Shown here in pieces: positions 21,732 to 34,518 of a DNA stretch of 64,000 bases. The notes beneath the pieces are model-generated. The model worked only from the letters and a program-made list of their open reading frames with translations. It was not told where the DNA came from and made no database searches. The DNA comes from Galaxea fascicularis (Eukaryota; Cnidaria; Anthozoa; Scleractinia; Euphylliidae): NCBI GenBank assembly GCA_948470475.1, contig OX419341.1:3266084-3330083 (forward strand), in the 5' to 3' direction. Made by a program: the position numbers and the translations under genes. Numbering within the stretch: position 1 is the first letter of the stretch; every line of letters begins with the position of its first letter.

Positions 21732-24700
21732 GTAAGCTTACTTCAGAATCATTACACTTTTTAGTAAGATGCTCTATTATTTCTTGACAAACATGGATGC
21801 GAAGCTATTTCAATATCAATGTTATTCATATTTTTGCTTCAGGAGTTCAAAGCGTTTATTCTGTGCTTTGCTTTCTTTGTGGTCACCGCATCAGGATCGG
21901 CAATTTGTAAATGTACTCAAGAGGAGCGAAAGGTACATAAATGTTTAGTAACTGGTGCATTCGTTTTGCAAGTTTTTGTACATTTCTCAAGACGAGGTAT
22001 TTGTGAGTGAATTCGAGCTGATCTTCTAGCTAGCAAATTCTTTATTCTATGAAAAAATTTAAATAGAGCTGCGACAAGGAAAGAATGTAAAGATCCGTCC
22101 CAGACTTGAAAGTCAGTTTTCCTGACGTACTTATAGTATTAACTTTAGAGGTAATACACGAGGCTCACAAGTAACATAGCCCGTAGAAACAACTTAAAAT
22201 TTTCAAAATGTGGCACATTCTTTTGGTGGATATAGAGTGGAATGATTGGAAATTACATCAAATCAAGCGCGCTTTACCAATCTCGGCCTGCGAGTCTTTG
22301 GATGTAATACGGTTAAGCTTCAACTTATACGAAATGATTCACAGATCTGTTGATGAAATCCTAAAGTGAGATCATTCAAACGAAAATCTAAAACTATTGA
22401 ACAGTTCTGGTTCCACTGGTTTCACTTGACAACTTGTAATATCGCGTAATAGTCAAATAGACTCAAAGGAACACAAAGGAATAAATCTGTAATGGTTGTT
22501 AGTAGATAGTTTTTGATTTTTTATCTATTTCATGGGTTAAGTAAAAGCACTCTATTGTCCTCTAAATAAAATTTTAGAAACCGAGCTAGCGAAAAGAGAT
22601 GTGTTAGTTACAACCGACGTTCTTATACTAAAAACGTGTGAGAGTCAGAAAATCAAATCCGTAGACTATGGTTGAACACGACTAAACAAACAGATGTGGA
22701 TACAAAGATTGACAGTATTTTTAATTTTTTTTTCCAGGATACGATTTCAAAGTACAATGTTAAAATGAGGGAAGGAAATAGGGAGGTAGATGAAACCATC
22801 GAAATCGACACTGAGAAGCAAACTGAGAAAATCCACATTCCAAGCAATGGCGATAGCAGTAACTCAGCCCCTGGAGAGGTCGATGTTGTTTACGATTTCA
22901 ACTTGGTGAGTAACAGTGTAGGAGTATCGATAGGGTCTATACTTACCTACCTACCTACCTACATACATACCCATACCTATCTACTCACCTTGTTAGCTAC
23001 CTACCCACCTACCCACCCAAATCTACCCACCCATACCTACCTACCTGCCTACCTACCTACTTACTTACCTTACCTACCTACTTACTTACCTTACCTACCT
23101 ACTTACTTACCTTATCTACCTACTTACTTACCTTACCTACCTACTTACTTACCTTACCTACCTACTTACTTACCTTATTTACCTACTTACTTACCTTACC
23201 TACCTACTTACTTACCTTGTCTACCTACTTACTTACCTTACCTACCTACTTACTTACCTTACCTACCTACTTACTTACCTTACCTACCTACTTACTTACC
23301 CTACCTACCTACTTACTTACCTTACCTACCTACTTACTTACCCTACCTACCTACTTACTTACCTTACCTACCTACTTACTTACCTTACCTACCTACTTAC
23401 TTACCCTACCTACCTACTTACTTACCCTACCTACCTACTTACTTACCTTACCTACCTACTTACTTACCTTACCTACCTACTTACTTACCTTATCTACCTA
23501 CTTACTTACCTTACCTACCTACTTACTTACCTTACCTACCTACTTACTTACCTTATTTACCTACTTACTTACCTTACCTACCTACTTACTTACCTTACCT
23601 ACCTACTTACTTACCTTACCTACCTACTTACTTACCTTATTTACCTACTTACTTACCTTACCTACCTACTTACTTACCTTACCTACCTACTTACTTACCT
23701 TATTTACCTACTTACTTACCTTACCTACCTACTTACTTACCTTACCTACCTACTTACTTACCTTATTTACCTACTTACTTACCTTACCTACCTACTTACT
23801 TACCTTATCTACCTACTTACTTACCTTACCTACCTACTTACTTACCTTACCTACCTACTTACTTACCTTATTTACCTACTTACTTACCTTACCTACCTAC
23901 TTACTTACCTTACCTACCTACTTACTTACCTTACCTACCTACTTACTTACCTTATTTACCTACTTACTTACCTTACCTACCTACTTACTTACCTTACCTA
24001 CCTACTTACTTACCTTATTTACCTACTTACTTACCTTACCTACCTACTTACTTACCTTACCTACCTACTTACTTACCTTATTTACCTACTTACTTACCTT
24101 ACCTACCTACTTACTTACCTTACCTACCTACTTACTTACCTTACCTACCTACTTACTTACCTTATCTACCTACTTACTTACCTTACCTACCTACTTACTT
24201 ACCTTACCTACTTACTTACTTACTTACCTTACCTACCTACTTACTTACCTTACCTACCTACTTACTTACCTTATTTACCTACTTACTTACCTTACCTACC
24301 TACTTACTTACCTTACCTACCTACTTACTTACCTTACCTACTTACCTACTTACTTACCTTACCTACCTACTTACTTACCTTACCTACCTACTTACTTACC
24401 TTATTTACCTACTTACTTACCTTACCTACCTACTTACTTACCTTATCTACCTACTTACTTACCTTACCTACCTACTTACTTACCTTACCTACCTACTTAC
24501 TTACCCTACCTACCTACTTACTTACCTTACCTACCTACTTACTTACCTTACCTACCTACTTACTTACCCTACCTACCTACTTACTTACCTTACCTACCTA
24601 CTTACTTACCTTACCTACCTACTTACTTACCTTATCTACCTACTTACTTACCTTACCTACCTACTTACTTACCTTACCTACCTACTTACTTACCTTACCT

Positions 24701-27457
24701 ACCTACTTACTTACCTTATTTACCTACTTACTTACCTTACCTACCTACTTACTTACCTTATTTACCTACTTACTTACCTTACCTACCTACTTACTTACCT
24801 TACCTACCTACTTACTTACCTTATTTACCTACTTACTTACCTTACCTACTTACTTACTTACTTACCTTACCTACCTACTTACTTACCTTACCTACCTACT
24901 TACTTACCTTATTTACCTACTTACTTACCTTACCTACCTACTTACTTACCTTATTTACCTACTTACTTACCCTACCTACCTACTTACTTACCTTACCTAC
25001 CTACTTACTTACCTTACCTACCTACTTACTTACCTTATCTACCTACTTACTTACCTTACCTACCTACTTACTTACCTTACCTACCTACTTACTTACCTTA
25101 CCTACCTACTTACTTACCTTATCTACCTACTTACTTACCTTACCTACCTACTTACTTACCTTACCTACCTACTTACTTACCTTATTTACCTACTTACTTA
25201 CCTTACCTACCTACTTACTTACCTTATTTACCTACTTACTTACCTTACCTACCTACTTACTTACCTTACCTACTTACTTACTTACTTACCTTACCTACCT
25301 ACTTACTTACCTTACCTACCTACTTACTTACCTTACCTACCTACTTACTTACCTTACCTACCTACTTACTTACCTTATCTACCTACTTACTTACCTTACC
25401 TACTTACTTACTTACTTACCTTACCTACCTACTTACTTACCTTACCTACCTACTTACTTACCTTACCTACCTACTTACTTGTCTAAGTTCCCACTTACCC
25501 ATTCCTACCTACCTACCTACCTTCCCATTTACCCACGTATACCACCCCACTTGCTTGCTTGTATGTTTACCTTCATGCAGGGATCCTTTTATTTTAGTAT
25601 TTACCTTTACTTAAATGCCTTTTAATTATCTACTTTCTCCCGTACTTGTTCACTTTACTCAATCAGAGCCATTTCTTCGTAATCATTCTTCCTACGAACC
25701 CTGCGAACTAGCCCACGCACCAACCAATCTAACTACCTGAGTGATCAGCCTTTCAAGTGGTAAATAAGATATAACAAGTTACATTATTTCCTCTTTTCTA
25801 CTGACATAGAACTTGTCCTTGCACCGATTGTCTAACCAGAAGGCCTGCTTTCTGAGTAACACCTCTGACATGCCAAAACCTGCCGACCTAAAAAAACTCC
25901 TCGATCTGGTAAGTGGCAAATCATTTGTTGTAAGGTCCAGGTAAATCCATCTTGAACTGATGGGATCCTTTTGGAGGGGTTTTTGAACGAAATTACCGGC
26001 ATCAGTGCACCTGCACTAATAAAATGTCAGGTGTAATTAATGGTTTATCTCGTTATGGAGCTCTTGCGTCATAATAATCACGGGTCATCAGTTTGCCTAT
26101 TACATATAAACGTTATATAAGTGACGAAAGTTATGCGGTTCGGAATGTTAGTTTTGCACGCCAATAATTGTTAGCTTTCGTTACACTAATTTCTAAATTT
26201 ATATTTTTTGGTTTCAAGTTTCTACATGTCTTATGTACACAAATCACTTGTTGTTTCTCACTTATGAATAACTCAATTGTATCAAGCCACGTGCCTTTTA
26301 GATTTTTCTGTTCAACTATCACGAAAGAGTATTCAGTACTATCGACACGCTATATAGATCACTCCAGTAACTTCGCTATTACCAGAGCTTAAGTAGGAAC
26401 CCTTCCCATCCCGGAGACTAAAGTCTGTTTTATTTTGTTTACATCCTCGTAGTTTTCTTTTCACGGTCTAGTTTAGTTCTATTTTTCATTTTGTCTATTG
26501 CGTGATTTAGTCTTAGATCTTAGAGTTTAAATTGTTAAGTAGTTTTCTGTCTTTCTTATGTTCTAGTTCGAACCATACTCTGAATTACTCTCAACCATTT
26601 ATCATCTAATCTATCGACATTTCGACTGTGTTTGCTGTTACGAAGACATATTAGCACTGCAGCAAGTCACCGAATAAAGAATTTGTGTGCGTTCAATTAG
26701 TCTCCTACACGTGACTCTGTAGGTCGATTGGGCTCAAGAATTTATTGTACTACCCGTCGCCTACACGGAAGTCAGTCTTAAATGCGGCGCATTCTTTTGT
26801 CAGCCGAGAATAAATTGCGTGGATGATACAATGTAAACTTTCACACAATCGACGCAGGTCGTAATCGCAAAATTATAATGTACAATGTGCTCCATCAAGT
26901 AAATTAGCTTTAGCTTTAAGTAAGCACCATATCCCGGGACCACATCTCACATACAAACATCATGAAAACTCGTATATAAGAACCTAGTGGATTAAGAACC
27001 CATTACGGGTAGACAAAAATCTTTATTTTAATCCCTCTTATATAAGAATTTGCTGACCAAAAAATTGAACTTCTGGAACTTACTCAGTGTGTAGCTAAAC
27101 AAGCATTAAATAAGTGTTGCAAAGTGGATGAATTGTTTTAGGGTGCTTAAGAACCTAAAATAAACCAGAAGATGTGAGGCAAGTTTGTCAGTATCTGCCG
27201 AGAATATATAGTCTTGTAAGGTCTAACTGACATGCACATGCTAAATAAGGAAGGGACTTGCACAGCCATATTGAACCAGTCGCGCACTGGGCCAGTCACA
27301 AGCAAGTTTTGCTCTGAAGAATATAGGATCCATTTTAAAAACGAAAATAGCCGAACACGCCACACAATGGTTGAACATCTTGGTCGGCATGAGGTAACAT
27401 CGGGTGAAATCAGATCAGTGACAAGCGGTCAGGGTGAAAACAATTGAATAAAGGGGA

Positions 27458-27493
<36 letters not shown>

Positions 27494-28777
27494 GAAATAG
27501 TACACAAAGATTTTGGTATTATCAACAGAGTTGATAAATGTAAATTGACCACAATTGGTTTGGTAAGAGTAGTCATTCTCAAGGGCGCAGAAATCAGGTT
27601 CCTACCCGATGTTTTAAAAAACCTCATCTCCTGGGCTACGACGTCCCGCCAGGTAACCACTCCTGGAAACTAGGTACCAGTCCTACACTGGAAAACTCTA
27701 AGTTCTCTTTTGAGTTGGTTTTTATTGTCTGTGAATTTCTACAGGAAAGCTCCCAGGAGACATCCCAGACTGTGACGACAAAGGAAAACTACATGATTGG
27801 TGACAGCGTAAATGACCGTTCGTTTTTGAGCGACGAGATGGCTGCCTTGTGTGCTAAACTACCGATCTATCGCGTCAAGGCAATAACGATAGGCAAGGAA
27901 GCATCCGTAACAAGTGAGTTGGACTGTTCACCAAACTTTATTATGCAATTTTAATTGGCTTCAAACACGCAGATAATTCTACTGGCACCTTTTGCCTAAC
28001 CCCATCCCCACAGACAATGGTTTTTATATAAGAAATGGTACAATACTACAACAACATTGGAACTGAGAGATGAAAACGAGAGGTCATGAAAACGAAAACG
28101 GGAGGATACGTAGGTTAAGAGAGTTAAAACAAAAATATGCTTCATATACATTAACTATGTAAAATTTGCAATTTCATGCAGAAGAATAGGCGTTTCAACA
28201 TAATCATCCTCGTCATGATGTTTGTTTCAAATCGATTGACGGACATCAGGGGCAACGATTGGATATGGCACTAAAGCGGGAGCCCATCACTAGGGGCGTA
28301 CAATTCCCGTACTAAGCCTATGTCCGCATATTTACAGACCGATTTATCTTTTCCCGCGAATAAAGGAAAGGTCGAGGAAAAGTTTCGTGGGAGAGAATGG
28401 CGATAATGGAGCATTGTGATTGGTCATTGGGGCTCCTGCGGGAGTCCCATATTCGCGGCAAATTCAATCTAAAAATAAATCGGTTTGTGAAAACGCCGTG
28501 ACGGGAATATAGGGCAGCTGTACGCTCCAAGGGATGGGCTCCTAACTAAAGCATATATATATATATGTTTAAATATTGAGATGAATTGACTTGTTAAGTT
28601 AAGTGGGGAAGGGATTAATATAAAGAGGAATGTTGACCGTTTGATTTTCCCCCTGTTGCAGGGGTAAAACGCGACAAGATATGCACAACTACTATAGCAT
28701 GCTACACACGCTGTGTCCTTATTATTTTCTGCTCAAGAAGTTGCTACTATAAGGAAACGTGTGTGGAATCTCGCTGA
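21729..28777 (+). CDS. BRICHOS-type prepropeptide B releasing a 6-cysteine peptide (214 aa, six exons)
   Basis: Coding exons: 21729-21731 (ATG only), 21843-21932, 22738-22905, 25810-25908, 27745-27913 and 28662-28777. All introns are GT-AG and phases match genes A and C. The signal peptide is about residues 1-19 (CFAFFVVTASG). The prodomain keeps KYNVKMREGN, DETIEIDTEKQTEK, VVYDFNL (Asp about 84), QKACFLS (Cys about 100) and LSDEMAALCAKLPIYRV (Cys about 156). R-V-K-R at 177-180 spans the last intron. The 34-residue tail has six cysteines spaced C-x5-C-x3-C-x5-C-x3-C-x5-C and is mildly basic, unlike the eight-cysteine tails of A, C and D. The gene is expanded to 7 kb by a minisatellite in intron 3 and a MITE in intron 5. 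AATAAA at about 28868 is a likely polyadenylation signal. It appears intact. A role as a secreted defence peptide is inferred. Confidence 0.85.
22943..25560. repeat. 21-base minisatellite in intron 3 of gene B
   Basis: The core array, from about 23053 to 25480, repeats a 21-base unit made of two TTACC blocks, a TACC, a TAC and a TTAC, for about 115 units judged by length. It is flanked by looser TACC/TACAT repeats. Variant units (TTATTTACC, TTATCTACC, CCCTACC) recur every three to four units, suggesting higher-order amplification. From about 23221 to 25479 the plus strand contains no G that I can find. Since 21 is a multiple of three, all plus frames stay open and yield heptad Tyr/Leu/Pro/Thr translations, which are artefacts. 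Confidence 0.92.
26400..27744. other. Intron 4 of gene B, no further feature recognised
   Basis: This intron runs from 25909 to 27744. Apart from AT-rich sequence and short frames I see no gene, tRNA or clear repeat in it. Confidence 0.5.
28278..28544. mobile_element. MITE with 8-base target duplication in intron 5 of gene B (hAT-like)
   Basis: The ends carry GGGAGCCCATC on the left and GATGGGCTCC on the right, with GGGCGTACA against TGTACGCTCC just inside. ACTAAAGC flanks both sides (28270-28277 and 28545-28552). An 8-base duplication is typical of hAT elements. There is no coding capacity. Confidence 0.75.
28662..28777 (+). other. Last exon of gene B: cleavage site and mature peptide
   Basis: The exon starts after CCTGTTGCAG and completes a split AGG codon, giving R-V-K-R and then a 34-residue peptide with cysteines at 4, 10, 14, 20, 24 and 30, ending in TGA. 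The regular x5/x3 spacing differs from the eight-cysteine pattern of A and C. Even so, the cysteines at 4, 10 and 20 hold the same positions counted from the cleavage site. Confidence 0.8.
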
Positions 28778-29158
28778 CCAAGTGAATGCAAGGCCAAGAA
28801 GCACAACCGCAAGTCCACGACGTTAAGATGGCTGAAGAAAATATTTTTAGTACAATTATTAACCAAAAATAAACAGTAGCGGTCACCATTCTTTCCAGTA
28901 AAAAACCTAAGAATAACCAACATTGCTTTTATCCCAATCGGAAGTGAGATATTTTTTCCACGTTGATTGAAACATTTAGCATGGATCTTTCCAGTTTATA
29001 TGAGTAAGCAACACACTAATTTCAACAAGAAGCCATGCTTTCCTTGTCTTATTATTTTAACCCTTATAAAATTCATTAACAATTCATGAAGGGGTAAGTC
29101 AATCCAAAAATGCAATTTGAGTCACATGAATATAACTGTTGGGTGCAGCGAACATCAT

Positions 29159-29445
29159 TCTCCTTCGAAGCCGTTATTAGGATCGTCACGCAACGCTCCT
29201 TCCCACTAACGGCTGCTCACTTGAGCATTACTGAGAACCAATAACCTGCATGTATCTGTAAGCAACTGCACTAATCATATTTGTCGTTACATTTGCCGCC
29301 AAAAGCACAACAAGGTCCAGGTTTCTAGGAAATGGAAGCCTGCTCCTTATTGGTCAGTTTGAGGAAAGGAATGCAGAGCTCGAGTGAGCAGCCGTTAGTG
29401 GGGAGGAGCGTTACGTGACGAGCCTAATAACGGCTGCGAAGGAGA
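29159..29445. mobile_element. MITE with arms of about 60 bases
   Basis: The left arm reads TCTCCTTCGAAGCCGTTATT, then ATCGTCACGCAACGCTCC and CACTAACGGCTGCTCAC. The right arm is its near-complete complement, ending in GCGAAGGAGA. The loop is about 160 bases. There is no coding capacity. It lies between genes B and C. Confidence 0.8.
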
Positions 29446-29590
29446 CTAAGCGAACATAGAAGTGGTGGAACAGAGAATTAACTCTGGAGTGTAAATTAAA
29501 GTGTTAATAGAAACCCATGAAAAACCCACTGGGCGTTAGCCCTAGTAAAGGGTATCAGGGAACCACACGAGGCAAAGAAAAAATTCTTAT

Positions 29591-29666
29591 GACCTCGGTG
29601 GGAATCCGAACCCACGACCTCCGGATTAGATCTACCGTTGCTCTGCCGACTAAGCTACGAGGTCGG
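29591..29666 (-). mobile_element. tRNA-like head of a SINE
   Basis: On the minus strand the ends pair perfectly over seven bases (GACCTCG with CGAGGTC), and a D-arm (GCTTAGTCGGCAGAGC) and T-arm (GTGGGTTCGGATTCCCAC) are present. The anticodon stem pairs at only about three of five positions and the loop lacks a proper T33. It is therefore called a tRNA-derived SINE head or tRNA pseudogene, not a working tRNA. Non-tRNA sequence follows towards 29515. Confidence 0.55.
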
Positions 29667-31861
29667 ACAGAGAAAGTCGGGGACGATTAAGATGGTGAAT
29701 CGCGGCGAAGAGAAAGTAAGGGTACATATATATGTTGTGCCGCGTAGCACTATAAACACATATATAAGCGAACATAGGTTTGTTTGCGTATGTAACGATC
29801 AGTCTTAGTAAGAAAAAGTCATAATGAGACACATGGATTTTTGTTTAGACATAGAAAAGGCTGAAAAAGAGGATATCCTTGCTAACACCCGTCAGTTATG
29901 CGAAAATCTTGATCTTTTTTAGTTCTGAAGCTTGGAGCCACAACCATAACCAGTCTAAGGTTCACTCCAGGCTAAATTTCTTTCTTGTTGAAATAGTTTA
30001 TTTTTTAACGAGTAATGTTCTATACCTAAGCGGCGGGTTTACCTGACTTTAAGACGGATCACTCCATGATAACAATCATTGTTATCATGAAACACTTCCT
30101 TACTTTCAAATCTCAATCCAAGAGCTCGAACGGTGGTGAATGGTAGTTGTTGCTGTGTGGCAAAAAAGTCAATACATTATAATCACAATAAAAAAAGTCC
30201 TTACTGCAGTCCTGGCATTCGGATACGTTTATCCCTACCGGAAGGCTCATGTGATGAGCCAATCAAGAAATACTGACTGTTGAGCTCTACTTTTAGGCTT
30301 GGCTGAAATATAAGTTTATATATTAGTGACTGCTGTGAGAGAGTAACAGACGTTAGGACTTTATTTTTTCCACGCCCGATCGCACTGGTCGGTGAAAGAG
30401 AAAGATCGTATTGAATGAGTTTTTTGGGAAGCAGTGTTCAAAATATGAATATCTCATCATTAAGGCTAAAAAGTTGACAATGGATTAAATTCGATAATAT
30501 GAACGTTAAGGTTGCTAACTGAGAAAAATAATGGCAAGTTAGAGTGAGAAACGCTCGTGCGATAGAAGTACCGCGCTAGGGAAGCAAAATTCAGTGATTG
30601 AAAGGTCCTTTTTCAATTCCAGAGTACGTTTTTCTTTACATCTGTGACACAAGAGTGTTTTTGATCTTATCTTGTCATAGCCGCTTATCGATAATGATAA
30701 GCGATCAGTACACTTATAGTTTCTTTGGTTAAACTGTCTTGTTTTTCAGAGACTAATTCATATCTTCTTCTTGCATTATTCGAAAATCTCTTTCTAAATT
30801 CAATCTTTCCGAATTGTCCTAAATGTGACCTCAAGATACGTTCTCAGCGTGAGCTTTTCTATATATTAATTTCTCATCCTATAATTTTGCTAGTTTTCAA
30901 TCCTACGTAGTGTTGCTTTGCTTTATCCCAAAACTATGCACTGAAGAAATAGACGATGTCCATTTGCTGTTGGTTTTACTGAGATGTTTCATAAGCATCG
31001 CCGTACATGTGAAACATTCAAACATAGAGTTCCTCGTACTTATTTGTTGACAACATTACCGGCGCGCTCAAGCGCTGCGAGGGGTGCGCGGATTAATAAA
31101 AGTTCGGAAGTATATATGATTCATTTCATATACATCGCTCACAAGTACATATATATATAGGTCACTCCATCTGAACGCATCTTTATTTGCATTTTTTCCT
31201 GTCATTGCTGTCCATTTGCAACTGAAACTAGGACAAACCCCCTTAAAATGCTACTTTCCACTTCGTTTACCGAGGTGATTGTATGCAAGCGTAATAACTT
31301 AAGAGTCAAAAGAAATCGTCGCCGAGTGTTGGGCCGGAAATCCTCAACAATAATAACAAAAAAAAAGACACGACGTTCTTCCGCGAGCAAGTGACTTTAT
31401 TTATTACTACTTCGTCTATCACTTTTATTACATTTTACTTCAATAAAAAACAAGTCCACATTTTCTTTAAAGATTTTTTTTAAAAAAAGGAACGGACCTC
31501 AGCTGCTATAGAAACAAGGAGGAGTAGTGTACTCCTGTCCTAACGAATACAGACCGAGTAGGTAAATCGGTGCTAGTCTACAATGAGCTTTGAAAACAAA
31601 AGCATTTCAACGCAACGCTATAAAAGTAAAAAGCCCCTCATTGCGTCAACTGCGGAATCTGAATACGGTTTTTGCGGAACAACACAAGTACGATAAATTG
31701 CTAAACTATCAATACCTTACGATTGATCTTACATCTGGTCAAATTTTGAGGGCTTAGGAGAAGATAACGTAAACAAAATGGTAAACTAAAACTGAGTACA
31801 AGAACTATCACTGCCTTTGGTGCGGCTTTACATTTAACTTGAAGTCATCCTTGCACACGTG

Positions 31862-32004
31862 TCAGTACTCGTACGAGTAGTGACAGGGACTTCGTATCCA
31901 GTAGTAGAAGCACCTCCAGCCGCAGCAGTAAGGACGGTAGCAGTACCTGTAACAACATCGAACCGTGCGCCAACAGTAATAGCTGTAATAGCCGCGTTTT
32001 TGTC
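31862..32004 (-). other. Last exon of gene C: cleavage site and mature peptide
   Basis: The exon follows ATACCACAG and completes R-Q-K-R across the intron. It encodes a 43-residue Tyr/Trp/Arg/Cys-rich peptide ending in TGA. Relative to gene A it has three extra residues near the start and a longer end, while the eight-cysteine spacing is unchanged. Confidence 0.8.
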
Positions 32005-34518
32005 CTGTGGTATAACACAACACAGTGGCGGGTTATTACCTTTATTTCAATTCTAAGCCTGCTTAATGATCTCCCAACCCTATTTTCTGGTTGTTAGAAA
32101 TTTCTATAGAAGTATCATGTCAAATTGTACACTTAGATTGTTCGTTTTTTTGTTTGTTTTTTCAGAAAATAATTAGTGTTTACTTTATTTCCTTGTGTTA
32201 CCTTCTGCATGTCAATTCGAGCTTGAGAAACGCTCTGGAATACTCAAATGAGTACCCCACGAAATAAGTGACTCTACAGGGTGAAAGGCATTTTGAATAT
32301 GTATTAAATGAGAAAACCAAGATAAATCTTCACCTTTCTCTCTGCAGTGTCAATGCTCCGCACAACTGATGTTAATCCTTCGTTTAAGTAATTTAAAAGT
32401 TTTGAGTAACTTTTGAGCGTCACTTACGTTTCAGAACTGTCTTCTTGTCTACATCCTTTCTTATTGCGTCCACGCTATAAATAGGCAGCTTCGCGCAAAG
32501 GGCAGCCATTTCATCACTCAAAATGGAGCGATCATTGACGCGGCCAGCAGCCATATACTCGTAATCCGTGTTCGTGGACTGAAGTTGGGCACCGTCCTGA
32601 GAGCTATCCTGAGGGAAGAAATTGGTTGTTCAGTTACAACTACAATTCATGTGTAGACTCGTACGATTCGGTGTTTATTTCAGGGTTTAAATCCTCTTGT
32701 AGCTATAGTAATCGATATTTGCGATGCTTTAAATGGCGAATTGAAAACTAACTGAGAATGAGAAATTATGCCTGACTCATCCAGCAAAGTTGCTTTTATT
32801 GCCTTATGAAATATTAGGTGACAAACTTGGGTAAAATATAACCACTATAGTCAAAATGTGTAATTAAAACTTGAAAAACTATACCATCTGAAATCATTAG
32901 GATGAAAGACCTCTCAGAAAACCGGCAAAATTTAATAAAACTTAAATAGTAGTCTCGATTGCCATATTCAGAATGTTCGGCAAACGATCTCTGATTATGC
33001 TTGAAAACAACAAAAAGCAAAACAAAAAAATTCGAACGTACTGTTCAAGAATTCAGCATTACACTTTTTCAAGTCGCTTGTGCCATTCATATCTGCAACG
33101 GATCTTTAACAATTCGGAGAAGAATGACACTTGCTACGTTGCTGATGTTTAGTGTTACTGTAAATAGAACTAAAACATTTCGAGAGGGAACAGTGAATGA
33201 TTTGTCACTTACAGTATCGAGAAGTTTAGTGAGGTCCGCAGGCTTCGGGAGATTTTCAGTGGAGTTACTCAGAAAACAAGCCTTCTGGTTAGACAATCGG
33301 TGCATGACCAAGTTCTATGTCAATAGGAAAAACAATAACAACATTAGAACTGGCGCTGCATGTGGCTTGCCAATCAGTCAGTGTAATGTGCGAGAAAGTG
33401 TGCGCCTGCAAACTGCGACTCAAGTGGTTTTCAATTTGCTTTTCAGTTGTTTAAATCAAAAGTGGCGAGCGTTTTGCTGGTCAATTACAGATCAAAGCAA
33501 TGCAAAACCTAAGCAAACGCAATTTAGTTTCGATGCCCAATTGAAAATGGCTGTAAATAACAGAAACGCATTCATTAAATTATTTAAGTGAATAAACAAG
33601 CAAGAAAGTGGAGGTACGTGGGTGGGTAGTTCGATAGGCAGAGAGTCTTTCAGCACGGTAACAGGTGAACTATTAATTCACAAAAGAAGACATATCGATG
33701 ATACCACTACACCCCCCCATGTTAAGCTTAAATGTTAAGCCACCCACTCCTCCCCTGTTTGTCTTCTTCGTCGTTTAATCTGCAAGGGTCACGTGGTCCG
33801 CCTCGGCTACGTCACGGAAACCAATTGATCGCGAAGGTTTGGGAGAAACCAGTGCAGGAAATGTTTCTCACCAGTTTGAAATCGTAAACAACTTCGACCT
33901 CTCCAGGGGCTGATGTACTGTTATCTCCATTGTCTGGAACGTGGAAGGTTTCGGTTTCCTTGTCAGTGTCGACTTCAATTGTCTCGTCAACCTCAGTATC
34001 CCCATCTTTCACTTTAATACTGTACTTCGATACCGTATTCTGCACAAAAATCAAAGAATACCATCAGTCTACATACCAACTTGTTGTTGTTTTGTCGTGC
34101 AACGTTTACATCAGGGTTTTAGCACTAGGAAGCCGGTTTCTGGCAAACTTCATACCAAACACAACTGAAATCATAATCTACCAGCAACAAGATCACTTTG
34201 GCACGCAATTACATGCCTTGAGAAACGAAAAAAAACTTAATTGCAAGACGGAGGCTAAAGATACCGAAAAACGAAAGAAAATAATTTCTTTACCTTAGGC
34301 TCGTCTCGTTTCCATCTAAAAAATGGTGATCCAGATGCAGTAACCACGAACAAAGCAAACCACAGAAGGAACGCTTTGAAGTCCTAGCAAAAAACAAAGA
34401 AAGAACAATAAAGCTGGAATACCTTTGTATCTATAGTTTCGCCAGAAAGAATTGAAAATTGTCACCTCGCAAATGGAGTGCTATGATTCTAAGGTATGCA
34501 CACTTGTAAACTTACCAT
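31862..34518 (-). CDS. BRICHOS-type prepropeptide C releasing an 8-cysteine peptide (228 aa, six exons)
   Basis: Coding exons on the minus strand: 34516-34518 (ATG only), 34294-34383, 33872-34039, 33213-33314, 32428-32608 and 31862-32004. All junctions are GT-AG and the frame is open throughout. The signal peptide is about residues 1-19 (LFVVTASG). An extra R-W-K-R follows at 24-27, not found in A or B. The prodomain keeps KYSIKVKDGD, EVVYDFKL, QKACFLS and LSDEMAALCAKLPIY. R-Q-K-R at 182-185 precedes a 43-residue tail with eight cysteines at 7, 13, 14, 18, 23, 24, 28 and 37, the same spacing as gene A. The tail has six Arg, one Glu and about seventeen aromatic residues. It is intact and has a TATA box at 34631-34638. 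It is the functional partner of pseudogene D on the opposite arm. A secreted peptide precursor role is inferred from architecture. Confidence 0.85.

Noticed and set aside
22672..25625. Two very long open frames (980 and 802 codons) encoding Tyr/Leu/Pro/Thr heptads
   Set aside because: They are produced by a 21-base tandem repeat with no stop in any plus frame. The array lies wholly inside intron 3 of gene B, between a good donor (22906) and a good acceptor (25809).
29591..29666. tRNA gene
   Set aside because: The acceptor, D and T arms are good, but the anticodon stem is poor and the loop is not canonical. A non-tRNA body follows, as in SINEs.
33001..33591. 196-codon plus-strand frame
   Set aside because: It runs antisense across exon 4 of gene C, and the similar frame at 16716-17009 lies antisense to exon 4 of gene A. 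The coding sense is the minus strand.
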